Shown here: positions 25,720 through 35,838 of the stretch, one piece after another
Numbering within the stretch: the first letter of the stretch is position 1
How the letters are laid out: every line of letters begins with the position of its first letter
From: Alloprevotella sp.
Lineage (GTDB): Bacteria; Bacteroidota; Bacteroidia; Bacteroidales; Bacteroidaceae
NCBI GenBank assembly: GCA_017476545.1
Contig: JAFUZP010000006.1
Coordinates: forward strand, 1-64,000
Direction: 5' to 3'
Length of the DNA: 64,000 nucleotides
The notes under the pieces: model-generated
What the model saw: only the letters and a program-made list of their open reading frames with translations
What the model was told of the DNA's origin: nothing
Databases searched by the model: none
Position numbers and translations under genes: made by a program

Positions 25720-26980
25720 AGGCTTTTGCGTTTTTATGGATAGGAAGTGCTTCCTCCTCCTTACCTTCCCCGCCTTTGGTGCCCGCTCTCTTCCCGACAA
25801 CGAAAGGCAAAAGGAGGAAGACGACAGACTGGAGGTTCAGTGACAGCAAGGAAAAAATGTCTTCCTGCACAAACTGCAAGGCAAGGTAGCTGATGAAGAA
25901 TGCGTATATCACGAAATAAATATTATTACCCGCCCGGGCACGTTTATATAAGTATCCATAGAAGACACCGTAAAGCATCCCGAAAATGAAAACGCCCCAC
26001 AGCCCGAAGTCTATATAGAACGGGTGCAGGACGGTATAAGTATTGGTCAGTTCGGGAACCCCCACGAAGGTCTGGATATTTCTCACAGGCTCAACATCGC
26101 TCCCCAATGCATGCATGATGGCATAATAGAAGCGGAACACATGCTCACCGGGATGGGCGGCACTAAGCGGCTCCGCGTAATAGTCGAATGCCACGCAGGG
26201 TGACATCGTGTAAAGGGAGAGCATATTTCCGATAGAGAACTTCTCTTGTTCGGACTCCAGCATACGGACATACTGGAACCATACACTGAACAGAAGGAAG
26301 ACGACCATCCATATGCCAATAGTCCGTACCCGGATGCGCTTCTGGCTATACAAAATGAAAATTGCGGAGATGAGGGCGACGAAGAAGGCCGTCTTCGACA
26401 TCGTAATAAAGCCCGATGCGATATTCACAAGTACAACGATAGTCAGTGCCCACTTGCTTTTAAAATAGGTGAAGGCCAAAATCAGGGAAACGAGAATGAG
26501 CGGTATCAGATAATTAAGCAGACCGAATTCCGGCTTGTCATAGTCCTCCATCGTCGAGGCCATCCTGATATAAAGGAACAGATTTACCTCGCCGCGCTCA
26601 AGTCCATAGCGGATAAGCGCAATAAGCATAAAGGGAACAAGAACAAGGGCGACCAGTATATAGACGCGGATGAGCCGACGGGAGGGCTGTACCGAGGCTA
26701 ACAACGGTTGCTCGCTGACCAATCCGCGCTTTTCCGGCATCCAAACGAATACGGCGTAGGCTGCGGAGAGAAAACCCACACACCATAACACCAACGCTAT
26801 CGGGAAGTCGTGCGTAATGGGATAGAAGTCGGGGCGAACAAGATAATACAGCAGGAGTAAACCTGCCCAGACCCCGGGCTGAATGACGAAAGGCGAGAAG
26901 ATATCTCGCGAAGCGTACCAACCAAGGAAGGTAAAGATAATCGTTATGAGAAACGCGATGAACAGCATACTTCCGGGCAA
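25706..26980 (-). CDS. Oligosaccharide repeat-unit polymerase (Wzy-like)
   Basis: 424 residues, about ten to twelve predicted membrane helices, with a larger periplasmic loop between about 240 and 320. It matches the O-antigen/EpsG-type polymerase pattern (for example GFITMSKTAFFVALISAIFILYSQ). It would join flipped repeat units in the periplasm. It follows the flippase by 18 bases. The polar tail (GTKGGEGKEEEALP) is cytoplasmic. Confidence 0.82.
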   Translation of the reverse strand: MPGSMLFIAFLITIIFTFLGWYASRDIFSPFVIQPGVWAGLLLLYYLVRPDFYPITHDFPIALVLWCVGFLSAAYAVFVWMPEKRGLVSEQPLLASVQPSRRLIRVYILVALVLVPFMLIALIRYGLERGEVNLFLYIRMASTMEDYDKPEFGLLNYLIPLILVSLILAFTYFKSKWALTIVVLVNIASGFITMSKTAFFVALISAIFILYSQKRIRVRTIGIWMVVFLLFSVWFQYVRMLESEQEKFSIGNMLSLYTMSPCVAFDYYAEPLSAAHPGEHVFRFYYAIMHALGSDVEPVRNIQTFVGVPELTNTYTVLHPFYIDFGLWGVFIFGMLYGVFYGYLYKRARAGNNIYFVIYAFFISYLALQFVQEDIFSLLSLNLQSVVFLLLPFVVGKRAGTKGGEGKEEEALPIHKNAKAYGKD

Positions 26981-26998
26981 TTGATGAACTGTGACTGG

Positions 26999-28273
26999 CT
27001 AACTGGTGAGCACCCGGCTCTTTTGACAATAATAGAACATCAGGAGCATGACTAACAGCTCGGACAGGAACAGAGCGATGGCCGCACCACGCTCGAGGTA
27101 AAGCGGCGTTAGGACGGAAACCAGCACGAGGGAAACCAGCGCAACGATGAAATAAACGTTGCGGAAATGCTTTCGCGTCGTCCCGTCGCCCAGTGCGACA
27201 AGCCCCATCTGCCCATAGACGGCACCAACCCCGATAAAAATCGGCGTAAAGGCCATCACCCGCAACAATACATCCAACCCTGCGTAATCCGCACCAAGGA
27301 AAGCCACGACATAAGGCGCGCTGACGAACAACGCAAGGGTCACAACGGACATCGCACCCAGCACAAGCCAACGAACTTTTCCGAAGGTAGTAATAGCTAA
27401 CGGGCGGTTCGCTTCGCTCAAAGCACTAATCCGTGGAAAAAACGCCTGGGTAACAGGAATGTAAAGCACAAAGCACAAGGCCCGCATAACCGTCTCCGCC
27501 GAAGTATAACGCCCCACAGCTTCACGTGTACAAAAGAAACCGAGGATGATAACGAAGAGCTGCGTATAAACACTCGTAGAGGCACGGGACAGGAACAGCG
27601 GGAGACTGTCTTTCACCTCACGCTTCATGTCGGCAAGGAGGAATACCGGGGAATCCACAACGCGATGCCGCCACAGCCATAAGCAAGAGACAACAGCGGT
27701 CAGCAGGAACACAAGGGACTGCAACAGAGCCGCCAACAAATAATCATCGGGGGTTCTGACCAACAGGAATATCAACGGGAGAAGCAGTAACTTGGAGGCA
27801 GTATTCATCAAGGCGATAAGACGGACTTTCCCGATGCCCTGGAACATCCACATAAACGTATAGGCAGAACCCACAGCCATGGGGAGCGTGAAAAGTATCG
27901 CCCAGCCATAGGAGCGGAACGTCGGGACAAAAGCTATCAGCAACAGGACAAAGAGGACGGAAGCCAGCAGTAACAGCGTCTTTGCCCACACGACCGCCCA
28001 GAACGTTCGGGTGAGCAAGTCCCGGTTATCCCGCACGACAGCTACGCGTTTCGTTGCGCTCAGATCAAATCCGAAATCGACAATGAGGGCGATATACTGG
28101 ACTACCGAAAGCGCAAAGCCCACGTAGCCGTATCCACCCGCTCCCAATTTCTGCATCAGCCACGGCAGGACAAAAAGCGGAAGCAACTTATTGACGCCCT
28201 GAAGGACGACAAGATAGAACGAATCAACGAGTTCGGGACTCAGCTGCCGCCGTTGCATCTGTAACCGCACCAT
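26999..28273 (-). CDS. Polysaccharide flippase (Wzx-like)
   Basis: 424 residues with twelve or so membrane helices. The N-terminal pattern SFYLVVLQGVNKLLPLFVLPWLMQKLGAGGYGYVGFA is typical of the polysaccharide-biosynthesis branch of the MOP superfamily. It moves undecaprenyl-linked repeat units across the inner membrane. Placed between the Wzz-like gene (16-base gap) and the polymerase. Confidence 0.92.
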   Translation of the reverse strand: MVRLQMQRRQLSPELVDSFYLVVLQGVNKLLPLFVLPWLMQKLGAGGYGYVGFALSVVQYIALIVDFGFDLSATKRVAVVRDNRDLLTRTFWAVVWAKTLLLLASVLFVLLLIAFVPTFRSYGWAILFTLPMAVGSAYTFMWMFQGIGKVRLIALMNTASKLLLLPLIFLLVRTPDDYLLAALLQSLVFLLTAVVSCLWLWRHRVVDSPVFLLADMKREVKDSLPLFLSRASTSVYTQLFVIILGFFCTREAVGRYTSAETVMRALCFVLYIPVTQAFFPRISALSEANRPLAITTFGKVRWLVLGAMSVVTLALFVSAPYVVAFLGADYAGLDVLLRVMAFTPIFIGVGAVYGQMGLVALGDGTTRKHFRNVYFIVALVSLVLVSVLTPLYLERGAAIALFLSELLVMLLMFYYCQKSRVLTS

Positions 28274-28289
28274 GAAGCGTCAAGGTTTA

Positions 28290-29393
28290 TCAGGCCTCAG
28301 CTGTGTCTTCCACGGGCTCTGGGTTTGTCCGGCCTGCACTTCTGCCCCCTTCAACCTCCGCCCGCTTCTGACGCTTGTAATGGTCCCAGAAGATTATGGC
28401 CAGCACTGACCCGATGAAACTCAGGACAAGCATCATGCCTACGAAGACGAAACGTTTCGGGGCGGACGGCTTAGTCGGTACGCAAGCCGGCTGAATAATC
28501 GTAAAAGCCGGCGTCCGCTCCTGCACTTTCGCACGGGCCAGCTGCAGTTGCATAGCACTTTGTGAATAGACATTGAAGGCCATTTGCATCTCATTCTCCA
28601 GACGCTCTTCCTCCTGCTTTACGGAAGCCAATACTAAGTCCTGGTTGGCGTCAGCGAAAGCGGCATAAGCCTTCTGCGCATCCTTGTAGTCAATAAGTGC
28701 CTTCGCCGTGAGCTGGTCGTAGTAGGCCTCGTCCGTGCGTGCCTTGCTCGTTCGGTAATCAATAATATAACTTTGGAGACGTTTCTGTACGAGCCCTACA
28801 ACCTGCGCCGCCACATCGGGGTCCTGCATCGTGACATGGATGGTAACCATCGTCGTCCGCTTCTCGATGAAACATTGGATGGCACTGCTGACTTCACGGA
28901 CGAAGCGTTCTTGCCGCTTGGTCATCCGGCGGGGATTGATATCCGGCGTGAGGGGACCATCTTTGTCCACCTTTTTTTCGCCATCCCCGTCAAAAAGCCC
29001 GTCCCACCACGGTACTTCCTGGTACTTTGTAAAGTAATCGTACAGCGTCACGGCGTGCCCTGCTTTCTTAGGGGTCACCTCCTGCTTCAGCAGGTCGGCG
29101 ATGAAATCCGACGTACCGATGACCTTCGGGTAAAATTCCGGGTAGATGACATCCTCCGTCTCACCGCTCCCCAATTTGATGCCCGCTATTTGCGAAGCCA
29201 TATTAGCCAAGTTACCCAAACTATTCCCCCCGTTCATTTCCGGCATCATCGTCAGGGTGGAGGTATAAGAGCGCGGGATGCTGACAATATACCCAGCACT
29301 AAGGCCGCCCACGACCACGCAGGTCAGCAGTACAACCCACCACTTACGGAGCAGCAGGCGGACTATATATAATATGCGTTGCAGGTTATCCAT
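28290..29393 (-). CDS. Chain-length determinant protein (Wzz-like)
   Basis: 367 residues. TM1 (about 18-37, WWVVLLTCVVVGGLSAGYIVSI), a periplasmic domain with coiled coil (about 230-300), the conserved Pro-rich segment ACVPTKPSAPKR and TM2 (about 318-340). It sets polymer length and bridges polymerase and exporter. No kinase domain is attached and none is seen in the locus. Starts 6 bases after the Wza-like gene. Confidence 0.9.
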   Translation of the reverse strand: MDNLQRILYIVRLLLRKWWVVLLTCVVVGGLSAGYIVSIPRSYTSTLTMMPEMNGGNSLGNLANMASQIAGIKLGSGETEDVIYPEFYPKVIGTSDFIADLLKQEVTPKKAGHAVTLYDYFTKYQEVPWWDGLFDGDGEKKVDKDGPLTPDINPRRMTKRQERFVREVSSAIQCFIEKRTTMVTIHVTMQDPDVAAQVVGLVQKRLQSYIIDYRTSKARTDEAYYDQLTAKALIDYKDAQKAYAAFADANQDLVLASVKQEEERLENEMQMAFNVYSQSAMQLQLARAKVQERTPAFTIIQPACVPTKPSAPKRFVFVGMMLVLSFIGSVLAIIFWDHYKRQKRAEVEGGRSAGRTNPEPVEDTAEA

Positions 29394-29399
29394 GATTAA

Positions 29400-31925
29400 C
29401 TACTTTTTTAGAATCGTTGCCAGCACGGCAGCAAGGCTTATACCCATCGTGCTCAGGCTCATTACCTCTCCAAGGCTCAAGCCGCTCTTCTTCGCCTTGG
29501 CCGGAACGAGCAACGTGCTACCCGGTTCTATATCCTTAGCCCTTTTCACCCGCGTCACCGTACCGTTCATATTGATGGCAAACACGCGCTTCTTCCGGGC
29601 GTGCTGACCGAATCCGCCCGCCTGGTTAATATAGAAGTCAAGCTTCTCCCCTTGTTTGTAAGCCACGGTGTTGGGCCACATGACCTCACCATTCACGCTC
29701 ACCGTATTACTGTACTGCGGAATTACCAGGCGGTCGCCAGCACGCAATACGATGTCCCACTGGTCATTTCCCGGATGCTCCAACGCCTTGTCAAGCTGGA
29801 TACCGATGGAACGGACATCACCAACAACCAAGCGAGCCATGTTCACGGAGTCACCGGCCGCAATCATACGCAGCATCGTCTCCTGCGCCAGGCGCTCTTC
29901 TGCGGTAAGAACACGCTCCAGACGTGCGCCGTGCGCATACGCTTCCTTGGTTAAGCCTCCGGCTTCCCGAATCAGGTCACTCAGGCGGGCGGACTTCTTC
30001 GTCAGCGTATATATGCCGGGAAACGCTATCTCGCCGTCGGCTTGCACATGCTCCTGCGCGGCATAACCCGGACTGCGGCGTACATAAACCTCATCGAAAG
30101 GCTCAAGACGGAATCCTGCCTCGCCATCAAGGACGAAACCGTCCTTCAAAGCGAACGAGTACGTACGGGCGATTACATCTTCCGCATTGGTCGCTTTGCT
30201 GTTACGGATGCGGCGTGCCACATCCACCTTTACGGTTGATGCCGCGTCCTTGAGGCCTCCGGCTTGCAGGATGAAGTCTTCGATGGTCATATTCTCGGCA
30301 TACTCGTACTCACCAGGGTAGTTCACTTCACCCATTATCTGCAACGTCAGCTCCTCCTGCATGTCTTGCTTGGACGGGAGGTACAGGACATCCTCGTTAC
30401 GCAGGGGGATGTCGGGGACGGAGTGCTCCATCAATGCTGCTACATCAACCGCAAGGACTTCCAAGGAGCGGTCTTCCTTGCGCCGGTGCATGATGGCGTG
30501 ACGGATAAGGGCATTTTCCAACGGGCCGCCTGCAGCTTCAAGCAACTGGCGCACGGTGGATATGGAACCGTCCATCTGGAATTTCCCGGGACGGAACACG
30601 GCTCCCTTCACCTCCACCATATTGCTATACCGATTCAGCGTGGAGTCCACGAACAAGGAATCCGCGTCCCGGAGCTGAAAACTATTCCGTTCAAACTCGT
30701 CCAACGAGTACACCGCCATCTGGCCACTGGCCTTCCGGACAAGCGTAACCAGCCCCTGATAGGCCTCACCCGTAAACCCGCCGGAATATTTAATCAGTGT
30801 CCCGACGCTCTCATCCTGCTTCATTTCGTAGAACATGGGGCGGCGCACCTTTCCGGCCACCTGCACCAGGCACTCGTAAGGACCGACTACGATAACGTCG
30901 CCTGAACTTAGGCGCACGTTCCCGGACATCTGTCCGTTCAGAATATAGTCATAAATATCTACGGTAGAGATGAGGCGGTTGTTCCGATATACCTTAATAT
31001 TTCGCAGCGTACCGATTTCATTCGTTCCGCCCGCCATGTAAAGCGCGTGGAACACAGTGGAGAAAGCAGAGAGGGTGAACGTGCCCGGATTATTCACCTC
31101 GCCCATGACATTCACGGTTATCGTCTTCGTCTGCCCTACCGTCAGCTTTATCTGGCTGCTGGAGTAGCGCGAACCGAGCGTGGCTCGGAGCTGGTTGTTG
31201 GCTTGGGCGACGGTCATCCCCGACACATGTACCGGGCCGAAACCCTCAAGGTTGATGTAGCCGTCGGGCGACACGGTAGTCTCATAGTTCCGCTGCGAGG
31301 CACCCCACACATCAACATACACGGCATCGCCGGGCCCGAGGCGATAATCGGCGGGCGTGACGATATTCATGTCGCTCTCAAACGTCAGTTTCTTATTATT
31401 AAATATGTTCCTACCGAACACTTCCTTCCCTTTCTTGCGCTTCACGCCCATAATCTCGTCATACATCTCCAACGAGTCGGGAAGTACGAAGTCCAGTTCC
31501 TCGTCCATCATGTCAAGCTGGCGTTCACGCCTCGCCTCGCGCTGCTTCTCCGTCAGTTCCCAGTCACGGACATCATCCGCGCGTTTACGGCGGCGCAGGG
31601 CGTTGGGCTCTTCCTTCTCCTGACGGACTTCGCCGTTGTTGCGGCGCATACGGTCCTGCCTTTTCTTGTCGTATCCGGAAATGTCCAGCGCGCCCGGCTG
31701 CTGCTTATTCTTCTGTCGTTCATACTTTTCGCGGACTTTGCGGATCTGCTCCACCGTGACCCCGCGCTCCATCAGCTTCGTTACGATTTGCGACCGGGAG
31801 GTCCCTTTCTCGTTTTCCTTGACAATAAATTCCATTATCTGGCTGTCTGTCATCGTGGACTGGGCCAGCGTCGCCAGCGGCACGGCCAACAGGAATGCGG
31901 CAAGTATCGTTGTAATTTTCTTCAT
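29400..31925 (-). CDS. Polysaccharide export protein with SLBB repeats (Wza-like)
   Basis: 841 residues from ATG 31925, with signal peptide KITTILAAFLLAVPLATLAQS. After a charged region (about 60-150) comes the Poly_export domain (DYRLGPGDAVYVDVWGASQRNYE, then GYINLEGFGPVHVSGMTV) and about five SLBB domains, each with a V-x-V-x-G-x-V-x-x-P-G/N motif. A single C-terminal membrane helix follows. It is much longer than E. coli Wza, as is usual in Bacteroidetes. It would form the outer-membrane export channel. Confidence 0.92.
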   Translation of the reverse strand: MKKITTILAAFLLAVPLATLAQSTMTDSQIMEFIVKENEKGTSRSQIVTKLMERGVTVEQIRKVREKYERQKNKQQPGALDISGYDKKRQDRMRRNNGEVRQEKEEPNALRRRKRADDVRDWELTEKQREARRERQLDMMDEELDFVLPDSLEMYDEIMGVKRKKGKEVFGRNIFNNKKLTFESDMNIVTPADYRLGPGDAVYVDVWGASQRNYETTVSPDGYINLEGFGPVHVSGMTVAQANNQLRATLGSRYSSSQIKLTVGQTKTITVNVMGEVNNPGTFTLSAFSTVFHALYMAGGTNEIGTLRNIKVYRNNRLISTVDIYDYILNGQMSGNVRLSSGDVIVVGPYECLVQVAGKVRRPMFYEMKQDESVGTLIKYSGGFTGEAYQGLVTLVRKASGQMAVYSLDEFERNSFQLRDADSLFVDSTLNRYSNMVEVKGAVFRPGKFQMDGSISTVRQLLEAAGGPLENALIRHAIMHRRKEDRSLEVLAVDVAALMEHSVPDIPLRNEDVLYLPSKQDMQEELTLQIMGEVNYPGEYEYAENMTIEDFILQAGGLKDAASTVKVDVARRIRNSKATNAEDVIARTYSFALKDGFVLDGEAGFRLEPFDEVYVRRSPGYAAQEHVQADGEIAFPGIYTLTKKSARLSDLIREAGGLTKEAYAHGARLERVLTAEERLAQETMLRMIAAGDSVNMARLVVGDVRSIGIQLDKALEHPGNDQWDIVLRAGDRLVIPQYSNTVSVNGEVMWPNTVAYKQGEKLDFYINQAGGFGQHARKKRVFAINMNGTVTRVKRAKDIEPGSTLLVPAKAKKSGLSLGEVMSLSTMGISLAAVLATILKK

Positions 31926-31991
31926 AATCCGAATATCGTAATTATCGCACGTTCGTTTTTCTATTTCCAACAAGCTACGGCATCCTACGGC

Positions 31992-32621
31992 CTAAGCCAT
32001 GACGCCGAAAGTCTTGAGCATGATGAGAATATCCTTGCGGAGGGTGGCCGTCTCCATGTACCGGAGATCCATGTTCAGGCGCTCCAGCATTTTCTCCATC
32101 GTATCCGTATAGCCGTTATACAGCGTTGCCTCCGAGGTCACCCCCGGACGCATCTGAAATAAGTACCTGTAACGCGGATCCTGCTCCATAATCTGGTCAA
32201 TGAAGAACTGCCGTTCGGGGCGGTAGCCCACCATGGACATGTCGCCGACCAGAACATTCCAGAACTGCGGCAGCTCGTCTATGTGGTGGTCCCGCAGGAA
32301 TGCACCCACCTTCGTCAGGCGGCTGTCACCTTCAGTATAGAGCTGCGGGCCGTCAGCCTCAGCATCGGTATGCATTGTCCTGAACTTAAAAATACGGAAA
32401 GGCTTCCCGCTCCGTCCTATGCGCTCCTGCGAAAAAATAACCGGCCCGTCCCCTTGCAGTTTCAAGGCGATATAGGCCGCCAGGAATATGGGAGAAAGGA
32501 ATATTAGCCCTACCAGTGCGCACAGGATGTCCAGCACACGCTTCATGATACGTTGCCACGGTTTCATGGCCAGCCGTACCTCACGCTGTTCCGTCCTGCG
32601 ATTAACGGTCTTTGTCTGCAT
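31992..32621 (-). CDS. Initiating sugar-phosphate transferase
   Basis: 209 residues, the short PglC-like form. One N-terminal membrane segment (VLDILCALVGLIFLSPIFLAAYIAL) precedes the catalytic domain (FSQERIGRSGKPFRIFKFRTM, LTKVGAFLRDHHIDELPQFWNVL, MSMVGYRPE). It starts the repeat unit by placing a sugar-1-phosphate on undecaprenyl phosphate. First gene of the capsule operon; an internal ATG at 32567 is an alternative start. A TTTG...TATGTTAG pair at 32713-32740 is a possible promoter. Confidence 0.93.
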   Translation of the reverse strand: MQTKTVNRRTEQREVRLAMKPWQRIMKRVLDILCALVGLIFLSPIFLAAYIALKLQGDGPVIFSQERIGRSGKPFRIFKFRTMHTDAEADGPQLYTEGDSRLTKVGAFLRDHHIDELPQFWNVLVGDMSMVGYRPERQFFIDQIMEQDPRYRYLFQMRPGVTSEATLYNGYTDTMEKMLERLNMDLRYMETATLRKDILIMLKTFGVMA

Positions 32622-32824
32622 GTCTAATTTCAGGTTCTTATTGTAGTAAGAATGCTTGTCTATCCGCCGCAGCCGCTCTTTCCCCTTTCAAAAAAGGGAG
32701 TCACGCCTACTTCTAACATACGAACGCGACTTTTACCAAAATATTGTGAAAGGGATAAAAAAGATGTTTCCGCACCTTAGCCTCCCCTTCCCGCACGCTT
32801 CCGGTCCGGCTACCGCACCGGCAC

Positions 32825-32853
32825 AAAAAAGCAGCTTCCACAAGGAAAGCCGC
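32825..32853 (-). terminator. Terminator of the winged-helix gene
   Basis: On the minus strand GCGGCTTTCC-ttgt-GGAAGCTGC (one bulge, one G-T) is followed by six T. It separates the small gene at 32903 from the capsule operon. Confidence 0.8.
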
Positions 32854-32902
32854 ACAACCATGCAAGCGGCCGGGAATACCCCGGCCACAAGGAGTTTCCT
32901 CC

Positions 32903-33106
32903 TTACTTCAGAGCGACCTTGATGTCCTTCTCTACCTCCTCAATGTTCAGTTTGTCCTCACGGAGCAACCATCCGAGAGCGAGATAGAGGTCCTTGTCAC
33001 TCTTAATCTTGGCAGTCTTTTTCAACTCTTTGCCTGTCAGCCCACCGTTTCCGTTGAGGGCTTCCCAAATCTTGCCAGCCATTTCGCCAGCTTTCTCGTT
33101 AAACAT
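32903..33106 (-). CDS. Small winged-helix protein (DUF2582 type)
   Basis: 67 residues forming one winged-helix unit: NEKAGEMAGKIWEALNGNGG, LTGKELKKTAKI, then LYLALGWLLREDKLNIEE. It matches PF10771 proteins, which are small, cytosolic and widespread in Bacteroidetes; the role is unknown. A TACTTTTG box (33136-33143, minus) and its own terminator make it a single-gene unit. Its place beside the capsule operon may be accidental. Confidence 0.85.
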   Translation of the reverse strand: MFNEKAGEMAGKIWEALNGNGGLTGKELKKTAKIKSDKDLYLALGWLLREDKLNIEEVEKDIKVALK

Positions 33107-33236
33107 ATTTGTGTTGTTATTTGGTTAAAACGCTGCAAAAGTAGGGGTTCGCATTTTATACACCAATATTTAGACAGAAAAAACGGCGTTTTTTAATATC
33201 TTTACACTACTTTTGCAAAGCCTATTTACCAAGAGA

Positions 33237-34133
33237 ATGATTTCCTTCCTGATTCCTACATATAATTACGACTGCACCGAACTCGTTTCCGAGCTCAGCA
33301 AACAGGCACGGGCCCTATCGGTAGCAGATTCCGGCTTCAGTTTTGAGATTATTGTCGCCGACGATGGAAGCCGCCAAGAGGAGCGGGAGGCTTTGCGAGC
33401 CGGCCTGCAGAACGTTTCCGGCTGCCAGCTCGTAGAACTACCCACGAACGTCGGCAGGGCGCGGGGGCTCAATTTCCTGATAGGACAGGCGTCCTTCCCG
33501 AATATCGTCATCATTGACAGCGATGCCCTTGTATGCACGCCTGACTTCGTCGGCTGCTACTGGGAGCATTGCGGACGGGCGGACGTTGTTTGCGGCTCTC
33601 TGCGCAACCCGTCAGGGGGGGGGCAGCCGGGCTGCGAACTGCGTATGCGCTACGAACGCGCCATGGAACAGCGGCGGACGGCGGCATACAGGAACGCACA
33701 CCCGTATAGCTGCTTCACCACGTTCAATGTCATGTTCCGTAAATCCGTCCTTGAAACGGTACGCTTTGACGAACGTTGTACGGAGTACGGCTACGAGGAC
33801 ACGCTACTGGGTCTGATGCTGGAAAAAAATGGGTTTTCAGTGCTACACATTGACAACCCACTTGTACATAACGGAATAGACACTAACAAGTCCTTCCTCG
33901 GCAAGACGGAGGCAGCCATGCGCACCCTGTCGCGCCTGGGCGAACCGATACAGAGCGAAGCGGGTGCATCACGGCTGTGCAAGCGGCTGGCCCGCCTGCA
34001 TTTGCTGGGCCTACTGCGGACGGCGTTCCTCCGCCTGCGCACCCCACTCCGCCGACAGCTGCTCGGCCCGCGCCCCAACCTGCTCCTATTTAATATATAC
34101 AAGGCAGGCTACTACAGCACCCTCATCAAGTAG
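33237..34133 (+). CDS. Glycosyltransferase family 2
   Basis: 298 residues from ATG 33237. GT-A fold: MISFLIPTYNYDCTELVSEL, ADDGSR, IIDSDALV (DxD site) and the C-terminal FDERCTEYGYEDTLLGLMLEKNG. Related to chondroitin-polymerase-like and capsule transferases; acceptor unknown. A TACTTTTG box at 33208-33215 places the mRNA start near 33222, so the ATG is preferred over an upstream TTG. Opposite strand to the capsule operon, ending 20 bases from the convergent dnaB. Confidence 0.88.
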   Translation: MISFLIPTYNYDCTELVSELSKQARALSVADSGFSFEIIVADDGSRQEEREALRAGLQNVSGCQLVELPTNVGRARGLNFLIGQASFPNIVIIDSDALVCTPDFVGCYWEHCGRADVVCGSLRNPSGGGQPGCELRMRYERAMEQRRTAAYRNAHPYSCFTTFNVMFRKSVLETVRFDERCTEYGYEDTLLGLMLEKNGFSVLHIDNPLVHNGIDTNKSFLGKTEAAMRTLSRLGEPIQSEAGASRLCKRLARLHLLGLLRTAFLRLRTPLRRQLLGPRPNLLLFNIYKAGYYSTLIK

Positions 34134-34153
34134 CAAGGCTTACTGCGCGAGCA

Positions 34154-35746
34154 TTAGAAAGGCGCAGCCTCCTCGCTCTGCGGGGCGAAGGCTCCACCCT
34201 CTTCCGCAGAAGGAAGAGGTGCCACATCGCCCTCCGCATTCTCCGGCCGCACTCTCTTCTTATTTGCTTTTGACGCTATCACCTGTTGCTCCCCGCCCGG
34301 TAACGGTGCGAGGCCATCATCCAGATTCTCAAAACGGGCGAACTCCCCCCTGAAGCGCAGGTTCACGATTCCAGTCTCACCGTTACGGTGTTTTCCGAGA
34401 ATGATTTCCGCTTTTCCGCGCAGGTCATTCCCGTGACTGTCCTGGAGCAGATTATATTTCTCCGGGCGATGGATGAACACCACGATATCCGCGTCCTGCT
34501 CGATGGCGCCCGACTCGCGCAAGTCGCTCAGTTGCGGACGTTTAGCCACCGCGTCATTTTCGCCGTTCGGTGTCGTACGGCCCTCTACGCCACGGTTCAG
34601 CTGACTGAGGGCGATGATGGGGATGTTCAGTTCCTTGGCAAGCCCTTTCAGCGATCGGCTGATAGTGCTCACTTCCTCCTGGCGCGAATTGTAGGACATC
34701 CCGCTGGCGTTCATCAGCTGCAAGTAGTCAATCATGAGTATCCTTATGCCATGCTCGCGCACGAGCCGCCTCGCCTTGGTACGGAGCTCGAATACGGAAA
34801 GCGAAGGCGTGTCGTCCAGATAGAGCGGCGCACCTTGCAGCACGCGCTGCCGCACGTCCAGCTGTTCCAACTCGTAGGGTGCCAGCTGCCCGCTCTTCAG
34901 CTTATCGCTGGAAATTTCGCAGACATTCGCAAGCAAGCGGTTAACCAGCTGTACATTGGCCATCTCCAAGGAGAAAAGGGCCATCGGGATGCGCTGGTCC
35001 ACGGCGATATTCTTGGCCATCGACATGGCGAATGCCGTCTTACCCATCGCAGGGCGGGCTGCCAGTATGACAAGGTCGCTGTTCTGCCAGCCTGCCGTTT
35101 TTTTATCAAGCTCGTGGAAGCCGGAAGGTATGCCGCTCATGCCGTCAGGCCGCGCCATAGCCTTACTGAGCATATCCATGGCCTCAACGAGGACGGGGTC
35201 TATCGACGTGTAATCGCGCTTGACGTTATTCTGCGACAGCTCAAAGAGTTTTCCTTCCGCCTCCTGCATCAGTTCATCCACGTCCGTGGTCGCATCGAAA
35301 GCCTTTCCCTGTATGTCGGACGTATAAGTAATCAGCTCGCGCGCGAGTGCCTTTTGGGCGATAATCCGCGCGTGGTACTCGATGTGCGCGCTACTGGCTA
35401 CGGCACCGCTCAGCTGGGTGATGTAGAAGGGGCCGCCCACTTCCTCGAGCTGGCCATCGCGCTGGAGCTGTTCCGTCACGGTGAGGATGTCCACGGGACG
35501 CTCCTCCATGTTCAGCTTGCGTATGGCGGTGTATATCAGCCGGTGGCGCTTCTCGTAGAAGGATTCCGGGCGCAGGATGTCGGAGATGCGGTAGTAGGCA
35601 TCCTTCTCCACCATCAGCGCGCCGAGCACGGCCTGTTCCATGCGCGGTTCCTGGGGCTGCAGGTGCCCGTACTCGTCCTGTTGCGGAGCATTGGCGGCGG
35701 CCTTGGCACGCGAGGTGCGCGAGGTGTTCTTTCTTTCCGTTGGCAT
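34154..35746 (-). CDS. dnaB: Replicative DNA helicase DnaB
   Basis: 530 residues. N-terminal domain (QEPRMEQAVLGALMVEKDAY), linker helix, then the RecA-like motor with RPAMGKTA (231-238), LFSLEM, the Walker B region ILMIDYLQLM and the loop KHRNGETGIVNLRF. The C-terminal tail after about residue 480 is Ala/Pro-rich. It unwinds DNA at the fork. A TAACTTTG box (35791-35798, minus) is the likely -7 element, and two DnaA-box-like 9-mers lie about 50 bases upstream of it. Confidence 0.97.
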   Translation of the reverse strand: MPTERKNTSRTSRAKAAANAPQQDEYGHLQPQEPRMEQAVLGALMVEKDAYYRISDILRPESFYEKRHRLIYTAIRKLNMEERPVDILTVTEQLQRDGQLEEVGGPFYITQLSGAVASSAHIEYHARIIAQKALARELITYTSDIQGKAFDATTDVDELMQEAEGKLFELSQNNVKRDYTSIDPVLVEAMDMLSKAMARPDGMSGIPSGFHELDKKTAGWQNSDLVILAARPAMGKTAFAMSMAKNIAVDQRIPMALFSLEMANVQLVNRLLANVCEISSDKLKSGQLAPYELEQLDVRQRVLQGAPLYLDDTPSLSVFELRTKARRLVREHGIRILMIDYLQLMNASGMSYNSRQEEVSTISRSLKGLAKELNIPIIALSQLNRGVEGRTTPNGENDAVAKRPQLSDLRESGAIEQDADIVVFIHRPEKYNLLQDSHGNDLRGKAEIILGKHRNGETGIVNLRFRGEFARFENLDDGLAPLPGGEQQVIASKANKKRVRPENAEGDVAPLPSAEEGGAFAPQSEEAAPF

Positions 35747-35838
35747 AAATGTCTTTTCTTTAGGATATCATTCCTTTCACGTTCCGCCTGCAAAGTTACG
35801 ACACGCACGCCAAACGCCCGGCGGGGAGCCTGCGGAAG

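Noticed and set aside
32622..32902. Small plus-strand gene between the capsule operon and the winged-helix gene
   Set aside because: The open frame has no family resemblance, runs across the terminator hairpin and lacks a promoter. Apart from the terminator and a possible capsule promoter nothing is seen here.
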